From positions 2,572,071 to 2,636,070 of the forward strand of contig JAAOOA010000060.1 in assembly GCA_012861695.1 (NCBI GenBank): 64,000 nt of DNA, written 5' to 3'. The position numbers were made by a program, and so were the translations under genes. Under the pieces are notes generated by a model. That model made no database searches, was not told the DNA's origin, and worked only from the letters and a program-made list of their open reading frames with translations. Positions 1-12,700 of the stretch are shown in pieces (positions within the stretch are counted from its first letter, which is position 1; every line of letters starts with the position of its first letter). The DNA is from Trematomus loennbergii. Taxonomy: Eukaryota > Chordata > Actinopteri > Perciformes > Nototheniidae.

Positions 1-310
1 AACTCACATTGGTTTCTCATACAGCATCTCTGTATAGTATGTGTATTCACTCTCTGTCCTAAACGGCTGTTGGAGCTCCTTCCCCCCCCCCCCTCCCTGT
101 GAGCCCAGTGGCCGTCTGCGAGACAGCGAGACACAGCGAAACCCAGCCCGAAACACGCGCACACACGCAGCCTGGCTGGGAGTTTGTGTGTGTGCTCAGG
201 CTGAGTACTTTGAGGGTTTGTGACTCTGCAGAACGTTTCCATGCATAAAAACCTTCATAACACACAAGGGGACGGGCAATTACCGGAAAAGCATGACATG
301 GGACCTTTAA
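1..310 (-). mobile_element. TTAA-flanked MITE, subfamily B (partial, cut by window edge)
   Basis: Reverse-orientation relative of the full element at 34895-35702. Shared blocks include the CATACAGCATCTCTGTATAG segment near position 20, the TAAACGGC/GGAGCTCC segment near 60-80, and the end GCATGACATGGGACCTTTAA at 291-310. The right edge is the TTAA flank. The other end lies left of the window. The interior is shorter than in the full copy, so this copy is internally deleted. The TTAAAGG-type terminus resembles T2/Kolobok MITEs; that family assignment is inferred. Confidence 0.75.
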
Positions 311-670
311 TGAAAAAAAAATCAAAAATAATAACAATGATAATGATGAAACATTACATATTTTACAACATATTCACAACGATATGAAGAACTTCCACTT
401 CTAGAAAGGCATTCCTTTAGTATATTATATTAGAGATAAACCAAATGTAACGTACAGCCTGCACTTTGTATAATTTGATTGTGCTTAGGTTTGTTTGTGT
501 GTGAGTGTGAGAGAGGTACATGACTGACTCGGCAGAGTATCTAGTCATTTCACTTGTGTTGACAGTTGTGTGATATCTGTGTGCTGCGACTTGAAATGTC
601 AGCTAGTGTACAACACGTCTGTGTCTCTGTGGGGTCATAATGCTGCGTGTGTGTTTCCTTCTCTCCCCAG

Positions 671-774
671 GGGTGTTCATCACCAAAGGTGACGTGGGTG
701 TGGGGACCATCGTGGGCTCGGCCGTCTTCAACATCCTCTGCATCATCGGTGTGTGCGGCTTCTTCGCCGGACAG
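671..774 (+). CDS. slc24a3: slc24a3 exon, second half of alpha-1 repeat
   Basis: Acceptor CTCTCCCCAG and donor ACAG|GTATGA. It encodes [16 protein letters not shown], then [14 protein letters not shown], the membrane part of the first ion-binding alpha repeat. The first codon is split (two bases here), so an upstream exon ends with a single G outside the window. Confidence 0.95.
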
Positions 775-3700
775 GTATGATGTCATCAGAGCGCTGCTGA
801 CCTGCTGCCATTTACCAGAGTGAACCCCACAGCCTAATGTCACCTTTAAGGGTGTGTTCAGCCACATTAACGCCCAGTGGCAGAGAGTACTCATGCATAC
901 ATGCATATATACTCAGAGAAAGATGCAGCACAAACAAACATACCGGCAGTCTTTAGCATCCATTGGTTCCTTAGAGCATGCGCACTTTTGTTTTCCTTTA
1001 GCCCCGCCTCCAATCCACTGTGTAACGGCAGCATCACGTCCGGTCTCCACTTAGTTAAATGAATGGAGAGGAATAATAACTGGATTTAGCTTTTAGCACA
1101 TTTACTGCGTTGTTAATGTTGTAGAAAATAAATGATCTGCTGATTTACAGATGTCCCTTTCCCAATGTAAGTCAATGGGAAAAAATATTTTGGGCCCGAC
1201 GTCAGGGATGTCATGGGGCCATTGTTTTTGTCAGCATCTTTAGCTTTTTGTTATAATACTTTTTAAGGCAACAAGAGACAGCAATTCAACGTTCCTTTAT
1301 GTTCTAAAGAAATGCTTGTCACATTACCAAACTTGCTGTGACACAATACATGTAGCTAAAGGTCTAGTTCACCTAGGCCTTACAAAACACTAGCTTGGCC
1401 ATAACTCAGGTGTTCTTATGCTGATTTGAACAATTTCATACAGTCTAACAGAATAAAATGATGATGAAGTGATGACATTTTGAAAGACATGAACGTAAAC
1501 TGCAATTTCACTGTTTTGCACATACACATACAACTGCAAGGCGGTAATTCTAGCCTTGTTGTTTCACACAGTTCCTTAGTCATATACACACGAGAGAAAA
1601 CTATTTCGATCACACTTAGAAAGAATGTTTTGTTTTCACTTGCCTCTAAGGGCTTGCCTACAGATGTAACCTTTGCTGTCACAACATCTTTTCATCATTT
1701 CATCTCTCACCGAGTAGTCAGGTATCTCTATAACCTTTCATGTGACTTTCTTCTCCAAAAATAACAAAGTTCAGTGTTCAAACGTTTCATGCCACAGTCC
1801 TGAATACACATTGAAAACGTATCACTGATTTCTTCTTTTATCATCCTCTTATGCTCGATGTGCTAAACAAGCCTTAAGTACAACGTCCCAACACCATACA
1901 GTTTGTATCTCTGTGCTGCAACACACTGCAACACAAAAGGGACTTCTAAGCGTGCCTAAGTTCAAAATAAATTGTACTTGTTTCGTTCTAAAAATATAGA
2001 AACACAAGCACATCACTGGAACATGGCTGCACTGACGGCTAGGTCTAATGAAAGATGCATCTGTATAAACTAAATAAACCAACAATTAACGACACTTTAT
2101 AGTAGGGCTGTGCAATTAATCGTATTTTAATCGCGATTACGATTATGGCTTGCAACGATTACGAAAACAACGTAATCGAAATAAAACGATTATTATTTTT
2201 ATAAAAAAAAAAAAAAAAGTAATTATTATTATTTTTTTTTTTTTTTTTTTGGTTTTTCAGTTGAATTATACTTAAAGTTCAGGGTAATCAACTGTTAAAA
2301 ACATACTGTTCACATTTTTGTTTCAATAAATGGATGTTTTCAAAGTAAATGGATAATCGTTTTTAATAATCGTGATATCAATTATTGACCAAAATAATCG
2401 TGATTAGGATTTTTGCTATAATCGCACAGCCCTACTTTATAGTCCTTAGTTGAATCATTAGGGTGTAAAAGTTTAAAATGCACTAAAAGCCGAATCCAGA
2501 TCAGATCAGAAGTGATTGGCTTAAACAAAACGCATGTGCACACACTCTCTGGGCCCAGATACAAGTTATTTTGTTTGCAGTAGATAATTACAAGTTAAGT
2601 AAATACAACAAGGTTGCTTATACAAGTGGTTATACCAAAAAATACAATGTCATGCCCATTACCAATCCAGTGTTAATAGACCCAACATAACTGCGGCTCC
2701 CAGACATGCCTCCTCACTGCTGTGTGTTGCATGAGATGCAGAAACAACATAATGTAGCGCAGCCTCCCTCTGATCATATCCGACATGCCGGGACATATTA
2801 TGGAAATGAAATGAGCGGAGTACAAGGATAAGCTCTCTGCTCTGAAAGTTATATGCACTGGACCTCAAACAGTGATGCAATCCCAGGTTGTGCATTACGT
2901 AATCAAAGTGATATAATGAGGGAGGAGGGCAGTCAAATCATCTTCAGTACGCCCGCTCCACCTCAGAACTGTTTGTTACTGTTGGCGGGATGTTCAGAGC
3001 GGGCTCCATCTACAATATTAGAGTGAAAGAGAGTACAAGCAAACATTGTAAAGCTTTGTTATGCTTTAACTTATCCTCGCAGCAGCAAACAATTCCACAG
3101 CTGGGAGGGGCACATGCAAGATGGGACTTCTAGGCAGGGTTGGGGGGTTACTTTAAAATGTATTCTGTTTGTAGTCCAATGACTAGTTACCTGTACAAAT
3201 AAATAAATGTAATCACTAACCTAATCTGAGTATCAAAATATGAATGTAATGTAACCTGATTACTTTACGTTTTGATTACCTCAATATCAGACAATGCAAA
3301 TACATAAAAGAGAAAAGGAATGTCAATAACATGTTTTTTTACTTCAATGTATTATGTAAGACAAAAGATCAATGTGCCCTTAGAAAATAAGAAACCAAGA
3401 TATTTCATATCAACTATGATTTAACTTATAGGAAAAGCAGCCTTTCTATCCAGGCAGCAGCTTGACACTGAAACACATGAGCACATACTACAGTTTATAA
3501 AAGCAGAAATAAAATCTAAGTTTACAGAAAATGCGTTTTAGTTTGATACACACAGTTAAGCTCACACACACTATTTTATGAACATATAGGTTCACCTACA
3601 GTATTAGCCTACAGAACAGTACAGCTAACAGAGAAGAGATAACATCTGATCCAACAATCCTCTTTTTAGGTTTTTAGTGACTGTAACCTGCTAGTTATCC

Positions 3701-6700
3701 CCAATTCCAGAAGTGTAACAGTAATCTGATTTTTTGTATAGGGAGGCGTGTGGTGCAGTGGGTTAATGCGCTGATCTTAGAATCAGAGGATAGCAAGTTC
3801 GAGTCCCACTGCAGTCAGCATGTCGTTGTGTCCCTGGGCAAGACACTTCACCCCACATTGCTCCTGGGGGGATTGCCCACAGTATTGAGTATGTAACATG
3901 TAACATGTAATGTATAACTGTAAGGGAATACACGTTCCTTTTATTGTATCCTGATCGCGTGATCCCCAAGCCCCCCCCACAGTATGAGTGTGTGAGGGGG
4001 AGTGATCCAGCGTTAGTTAGTCACTGCACTGTGGGCTCCTGCCTTGTGTCTGATTACATAAACACATCGGCACCTTTCGTTTGACTTTTTCAATAATTGT
4101 GAGTCAGGAGGTCAGCTCCCGTGTTTACCTCAGTATGGTAATGATGTCAGAGGCGGTTCTGTATCACCGTGCTGCGGTAACATCCGCGAGGATGAGTGTT
4201 ATTATAAGACTACGACTTGCGTACTTATCGGTGTCCTTATCTCCGCTTTCCCTTTTTTCCCTTGCAGGCAGTGAAGCTCTCTCACTGGGCTCTACTCCGA
4301 GATTCAACTTATTACACATTTTCCATCACGGCCCTCATTGTGGTAAGAGGGTTTATTCATATGATCAAGTGTGTGGTTAGAGCAGAAAGACTCACTATGA
4401 GGCCAGTTTGAAAGTGCAGTTCCCAGCTTTGAAACCAACACTCAATATGCACTTCATATTTATTACAAAGCCAATAAAACATGCTGTTCGTCCACTGTTA
4501 ATGTGGATTCTTAAATGTGCATTGGTTCTATGAAATATGTAGTGTGTCATCATGAAAGGCTGAAGCTGTGTGCCAAATTCATCAAATAACTCTCAGCAGG
4601 TTAAAAATGCTGTTACCTTCACAAGGGGCAAAACACACAACAAAAGAAACAAACACCAAGTATATTAACTAAATCATCAAACTAAAGTACAGTTTTGCTG
4701 CAGTTTTGATGACGATAAATAAAGGGTTCCCGATTCTTTTATTTTATTAATTGTTTTCAGATGTTTATATTTTAGAATTGTTTATTTCTACTCTTTTCAT
4801 TTCTACCGATGTGCAATGCCGTGCTCAAAATTGTCTTTGCTAAAACAGTCAAATGTCATATGAATGCTTGTATAATAACAATCCACTGTAATACAGTGAA
4901 CAAAACACTGCATTGCATTTTGCCAATAATTAATTTCACATTTGATACTTTATCGTTATTTTGCTGTGATTTTTACATTTTAAACAGAAATGTGTTGAGT
5001 AATAAATGAGTATTTTTACATATTTGTATCAATCATTTTCGTAAAGATAAGGATGGACTTTTTTGTATCACTAATATAGGCTCCACTTACAACTGCAAAT
5101 AAATGTTTGGAGAAAGAAGTACTCTCTTAAGACTATATCTTTATTTGTATCTCTATCTGTCATCTCTTATCTCCACCATTGGACAGGTTGTTACAGCCTG
5201 AGCCATGACTTTATCTTTTCACTGTCTAGTAGTTAAGTAGAAAGATAATGAAGCAAATGTCATGCTTTGACCTTTTTCTGTCAGTCTGAGCTCTGGATTG
5301 GTCATGCCCTCTAGTGGAGTAGATGTTGAGAAGCAGAATCAATCTCACTTTCAAACACTGCATCCACCTAATGTTCTTTTGTGTCCTCTTTGTCCCGCCT
5401 TTTTAGTTCATATACGACGAGGAGGTTTGCTGGTGAGTAATACGCTCTCTCTTTCTCTTTTTATGACCGTATACTTTTGACTGACCTTGTGTTTGTGTGC
5501 AGGTGGGAGTCTCTTATCCTGGTTCTCATGTATGCAATCTACATCCTCATCATGAAGTGAGTGTCATCATCAGTATACGATCATTCTTGTTGCATTGAGT
5601 TGAAAAAGTTGTGGCCCCCTTCTTAATTCATTTGTCATTGGCAGGTTTAACGGCAGGGCGCATCGCTACTTCGACCGGCGAAAGAAAGGTTCTGTGAATC
5701 TGTCCAATGGGCTGACAGGAAGCACTGATCTGGAGGATAATGTCACGTGTGACGCGACTGCAGTCCTGCTCAAGAAAGGTAGAACATTGTGCTCCATTTT
5801 ATACTGGCTTTGCCCTCTAAAGAGTGCATAGCTGCTCATCTCTGCGCACTGAAATGTACATAAAGGCAGCTAGGGCACCACTCACATCTATTTTTGTTCA
5901 GCTCCAGATAAGACAGTCAAGGATAAATGTATGGACAAAGTTCTGTCTCTTTTGTCCTGGGATGACTTCCAGAATAGAGCCTCAGTGCTATAGCTGCATT
6001 ATGTTGTGTTTTTTGGGTTATGAACTTAGTGCGATAATGCCTGTTTAGCAAAGATCAAGTTCCCCTTACATAATGAAGCCCACTGCTGACCTCCTGGATG
6101 TCCAACCATCTGCTTGTGGACTAACATTCTGGCATGTTGGTCATCAACGATTGCATTTTTTGGGAGCCAGAATTGACACAAGAGCGCCGAGTAAATCACA
6201 AGAAAACGCTGTACAAGACATATCTAGGCGATCTAAATATAACAACTTCCATGAAGTTGGTCAAAGTTGTGAGCATACGCCTCTTATAATCCATTTTACC
6301 TTGAATAGGACCATACATTACTAAAATGAACATCATTTTGTACGTAAGAACACTTGAAACCGCAAGTAAAGACCATAAACGGAAGTAGGGTAATTTTCTC
6401 TTACACTTCTATACAATCTGCCTCCTTCTTCAACCACGTGTAGTCACACCTGTTGATTGTTAAAAAATGAACATTAAAGACCGTTCTGCATTGGCTTCTC
6501 TTCTCAGGCATGGAGTAGGCCGCATGGTCACTCCCAAAATGTCTGGATTATGCAGAATGAACTTGAATACAATGAACGCCTTCCGCTCAGCAACACCACA
6601 GCACTCCTCTTCTTATAAGTGTGGTGGTATCTGGTTCTGATAAGTAGACCATTTTCTGTCTCTCTGCCCTTAAAGGTAAAGTATAGTGTGGGACACAACA

Positions 6701-9700
6701 ACAGCTAAAAGAGAGCCGCACAAGATGCTGGGTAAGGCCTGTGTTCATCCTCCAAGCCTCCAACCAGCTTCAGCCCAGCCTGCTCCGTCAGCTTGTTCTG
6801 CATGTGATTCTCAGAGTGATGCCCCGAGAGAACATGGGTGGCGGTTGTTTGAGCAGATGGTGGCCAGGGCCGATGTGTTCAAGTGGGCTGCATCAAAATC
6901 ATAGACTGTGGAAGAAGACGTAGCCATGACCATTGGTTTGTGGCTGTTGCTATCTTGTTATTTTCATAAACACAAGTGACACAACAGGGAGGATCTTAGT
7001 TCAACCAACCCTAAAGCTGCATACATGATACACGATGTGGCTCTGTGCTCACCGCGAGTTTGGGTGCAGAGCCATTTGGTGAAAACTGTTATCTGATAGG
7101 TGGCACGTTGAAAGGCCAACATCATCAAGGTCAAAGTTAAAGTAATACATTAATACAATTCACTTTCATGAACCAAAATCATTTTGCAAAAGGGTTAAAG
7201 TTATAAGATGAAAACATGGACAACACCGTGAAAGCCATCTGTCAGTCACAAGGTAGCCCCGCCCTAAAGCATACCCAGCTTGTCTCTTCTACTCTTAATT
7301 GGACCACATTTTACAAAAAAGCCCTTATTCTGTATTGAAAAGGACTCGAAGAGACTGGCAAATAAGATCACCAATCCATGAGAAAAATGTTAACCAACGT
7401 AATAAATCAATCTAGGCACATTTTGTCATAGACCTCTGTACAATTGGACTTATTTCTTCAACTGGTTCAGTCCACACTTTAGGCCATTAGAATGCGGTTC
7501 ACGCCAGTGTCACTGTGCCTTCTCTGATTAGACCCAGATTTGTGCCCATGGTCAAGAACTCTACAGTAGCCAGCAGAGACCCTAGGTGGGGGGGGTTCAA
7601 ATGCGACACAAAAATGTAGGACGCCTCTTTGACAGGACTTCGGAGGGTATGTTCAAGGTTTCAAATTGATGTAAAGCCTTGGAGGGAAATTAATATATGA
7701 ACCAATTATGGCTGATATTGTGAATGTTGACAGGTTGAAGGTTGACAGTGCGTAAATGAGCCAAAGAAAGGACATAAGGGACAGCGAAATGAGCTGTCGA
7801 CCAATGTGTACTCAGCGTATGGATCTCACAGTGCCGCAGTCTGCCGAGGCCTATAGAACCAGACCTCTCATATTCCAGGTCCGTTCAAAAAGGCTGGGAT
7901 CACATCCAAACGTGTTCTGACATTGCAAGCTTGTTGAAGAAAGTGAAAATGAGGCACAGTACCTTTCTACTTTTTTGCTTACTCAAGACTATCTTATGCC
8001 CGGATGGCTTTTGCTTAAGGAAATAACTTTCAGTGACACTTTCTCTTGCAACATAGAGAGATAGCTCATTAGCTGCAGCACATCCAGCAGCCTGAAAACG
8101 TACCTGCATGTTTCAGTCAGTTTAGATGCTAATTAGCCTGTTAGCTAGAGTCAGCAGCACAGTCTGACTCAGCTGACAATCAAACCAGTACCACCCACAA
8201 AGAGGCTTTTGGAGAGCAGAGGCGGAAAACACTTTTCTCTCTTTCTTTTTTCCATTCTTTCAATAATAAGACAATGTTAGCAATACATAAAAAACACCTT
8301 TTTCCCCTTAAACATTATGTTTCTTGTTTTTTAATACAAACAAATCCTAAGAATCACAAGATGGCCGCCAGTCTCTTGGGTCAAATGTTCAAACACGCTT
8401 AATTTTGGAACCAAACATTGTAGAAAAACATTTAAGGTGTCATATCCAACTAAATTAGGTGTGGTGTGTGGTGTGTGTGTGTGTGTGTGTGTGTGTTGTG
8501 TGTGTGTGTTCTCGTTCTTTCTAGCTAACTTCCACTGTACGCCGTCGGTGCTGATGGTGGATGAGCTGCTGTGTGCGTACCCCCACCAGCTGTCTTTCTC
8601 TGAGGCCGGCATGAGGATCATGATCACCAGTCACTTCTCCCCCAGGACCCGCCTCACCATGGCCTCTCGCATGCTCATCAACGAGGTACATTCGTTATCC
8701 AAATTATTATCCACATTATCCAAAACGGGAGCAATTTTAAGTTTAGTTTCTCCACCGCAGGAGGTGGGATCATAAAGCTGACCCTCTGATTGGTTTACGC
8801 TTAATGAACCCCTGCGCTGCATTCACCCTAATTATTTAATCCTCTATATGCATCAATACCCTTACAAGTACTCTCCAAGGTTTGGTGCATGAGAGGATCA
8901 TGGGTCTGGTGTCGGGTCAGGTTGCCAAACTGATTTGTCAAATGTCAGGGGCGGGTCAGGTACTGTATTTTGCATTGCTGTGTCGACTTCAAGTGCAGAT
9001 CTTGATGATTTGACATATAGACAACTCTGGTTTGAGGCTCTGTTGGGATTCAACACAGGATCCTATTTTACGAGATAGGTGTATAGCACTACATATACAC
9101 CACACGTGCACATGCACTGTGATACTGTGCACACCAGCGTTTCCGTTGTTGTGCTGGTCAACGTGACCGGTAAGATTTCAATTGACTGGACAGTAGGGAA
9201 ATATTCTGTTCAGATGTTATCGCTGTTTATTTTTGAGCTTGAAAACCATTGATAAAAAGGCTTTATAAGTAATGACATCATCAATGCATGTTGGTTTAAA
9301 CTTTTTGGAAATTACTGTTGAAAAAGGTGAGCCTGCATAGCGTCACCTATATATATTAGTCAATGTATAGGTGCCACTGTACAGTGGATATATACAGTCT
9401 ATGGTCACCACTGCTAAGCAGTAGGTGCGTGTGCATCACAAAATGGTTTCCTCTGAAAAACAAGGTCCAGCAGCATCATTCTGGTGCGCCCGGCGGCACA
9501 ATGAGCGCTGTCCTCACAGTGATGGCATCTCGGTGCACTCTTTTGGCATCGGTGCGAGCGGCTAGTCTGCTCTGACTTTTTTTAAATACACTTTAATTTA
9601 ATTTGTGTCAGACCGGACAATACGACCCAAGGGATTTAAATTTGCCAGACTTCTACAGATTTTTTCCAGTCAAAGTCCGGTAAATACCGGCTAAACGAAA

Positions 9701-12700
9701 CACTGGTGTACACTGGGTTGGACTCTATATTGAGTTGTGTAGTTAAACATGGTACAAACTATTAAAAATACATTAAAAAGTTGAGAAGCGGCAAAGCTAC
9801 CCTCAAGCAAAAAGTCAGTTACTTTGAGAAATCCCTGCCAAACCAGCATCTTAGCATAACTGAATAACCCTGGGTGGCCTCAACAGAAAGTGGAATAAAT
9901 GATACTTTAAACATTTTCTCTCAGGCACCTGTCTGCCGCTGAATACAGCCTGCAGTGAGTCCAAGCCAAACAAACCCATTTTGGCTGAAAGAAGAGAAAC
10001 AACATTAACTTCTGCTTCAGACAAATATGGGAGGCTTTTGTTTATATGGTCTAAATAAATGAAGACAACATGTATCTGACGCACTGCTATTCGTGCTATT
10101 AAACGTGTTAATGAACGTTATCTTAATGTTTTCTATACTCATGTTCTATAATCCCTTCCAGAGACAAAGACTGATCAACACCAGTGAGACTCGGGTCAAC
10201 CGCATCACCAACGGCGACTCCGACTCCGCCGCCAAGGCTCAGGGAGGCGGGGCTTAGAGAACGGGATGGGCGGAGCTGAGCAGGGTCTGAACGGCAGGTG
10301 TAGACTCCAGCGACTGGAGAACGAGACAGAGAACGAGAACGAGGATAACGAGAACAACGAGAACGACGAGGAGGGAGAGGGGGAAGATGGAGACTCCGGC
10401 CCCTCGGTGCCTTTCAAAATTCCAGGTATTGATGACTTTCTGATGTTTGTTTTTAGTGCTACCACGGAACACATCATGATTTGACTGTCCCATCACCGTC
10501 TTCCCTCCCTCCAGCCGGGGCGGGGAACAAGCTGAAGTGGATCACCATGTGGCCGCTGTCTCTGCTTCTGTTCTTCACCGTGCCCAACTGTGCCAAGCGG
10601 CGCTGGGAGAGGTGGTTCATGGTCTCCTTCTTCACCGCCACCATCTGGATCGCTGGCCTCTCCTACATCATGGTCTGGATGGTCAGTGAAAACACATGCT
10701 GATCTTTAACCATTGAAATAATTGCCTGCATAAAACTTGAAGGTTCTATCCTTAAAGGATTTTAGTTTTCGGGACTGTACAAAAAAGGTTTAACTCTTTG
10801 ATTTTTGAATGAAAATATGTAATAGTTTCATCATAAAGCCGTATTTGGTCATATGCAGAGGACGATAAAAGGGTTCTTTTTTGAAAATCTTAAATTGCAG
10901 ACAGCATCTGCACTTTCACTTGCATTATAACAGGAAGTCACGTTAGCCTGTGACATAATGAAAGTTTAGCTTATAACACACTCGCAAGTGATTCCCCCGA
11001 TTGGTTTGAAGGGATATTACTAAGTTTGGAAAACAACTCCAAGGCGTCGGTTATGACAATTAATTTTAGAATTAAATAAATAAAGGATCTATGAATTTGA
11101 AGTTAAATGTTCAAATGTGCACTCTGTACTTCTGTAAATAGCATTTATATTTAAATATATACCTTGGTGGGTGAGAATTATTAAGATTTGAATTAATGAA
11201 GTTGAATTCCTACCTCACAAATCCACACAGGATCAGCATCACTGACGTCTTTTTTAATTATCAAGCTACAGTTGTTCAGTGTAGTAAGGCTTCATACTAA
11301 CTGTTACACCTATTTCAGTCAATCCCAGATGTTCCTGTTGTAGCCTTCACACTTTTGAACTATGTATTCATATCTCTTCAGGTGACTGTGATAGGCTTCA
11401 CTTTGGGCATCCCAGATGTGATCATGGGCATCACGTTCCTAGCAGCAGGCACCAGCGTCCCAGACTGCATGGCGAGTCTTATAGTCGCACGGCAAGGTAA
11501 ACACACACAGGAAGTAAATATTTGTGTTGAGTGAGATGCTGTTTGGAGGAGGAGTGGCGTCACTCAGCAGCTTGCATCATGACTCGTCTCCCGACTGTAC
11601 AGACCTGACAGTGTTGCTCTCCTTGCCTCAGGTCTGGGGGACATGGCCATCTCCAACTCCATCGGCAGTAATGTGTTTGACATCCTGGTGGGCCTGGGTC
11701 TGCCCTGGGCGGTGCAGACGCTCTGCATCGACTACGGCTCCACCGTGAGTGCTCTCCAGAGGGAGTTCTGCTGGACTCCGACCAGAATAGAACAGCTGTG
11801 TTCATGAAGGAAGTCTGTCATATTCAGTGCAGAGCAGCTAGGGAGTCGTACACAAAGACACCCACGCACTGCAGTTTATCACCTAACACTCAGAATATAG
11901 CATGTGCTAATTGCTCCGTTGATCACTCTTCACAGGAGGAGAAAAATAGATTCTAATAGGTGTAATAAAAGTCATAAATACAGGATGTTTTGTGTGTGTG
12001 TCAGGTCAGAGGCAGCTTTTGCTTTTGACTTGTAAAAAGCTGTAACCTCTGTTTGTCTCCTCAGATCCATCTCAACAGCAGAGGACTCATTTTCTCTGTC
12101 GGGCTCCTGCTGGCCTCAGTATTCGTCACAGTAAGTTCCACATTTTGCATGTCACTGAATTGGGCTGTGATTCTGGGGGCTTAAATACATTCATCCAACA
12201 TCTTGGTAGTTTTGAATCAAACCATAGACATATATTTACAAAGGGATATCTTATCGTGTGTTTTATCTTAATTATCTTTTTTTAATAATCAAAAATACAT
12301 TTGATTATCTCCTAGACCTGCAGGTCTCCTTGAAAAAGAGATCAGTGATCTCAATGGGTTAAATACCTGGTTAAATAAAGGTTAGAAATGAAATGAGGAC
12401 CTGCTCCTAATGGGACCATAATGGACCAAAGGAACGTAATGCTGAATGGAGGAGGCTTTAAACCAGCCATTAAGGCTCTTATATCAATACAATGTGAAAG
12501 ACATTTTTTCATAGACTTCTACACAATTTCTTGCTGGTCGTTGGAATGAATGCAGAGTTGCACAAAATATCCCGACCAACAACAATAGTATTACCAATAG
12601 AGCTGCTGAACTTCATCGCCCTTTTCTTCATTTTGATCTTGTCAATAGATCAATAGATTGGATTCTATTGGTCCATGCATTTTGTGGAAAACACACTACT

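Noticed and set aside
3741..3925. Functional tRNA gene
   Set aside because: It has A/B-box-like sequence but no cloverleaf end, and it shares its non-tRNA body with a second copy. It is a SINE.
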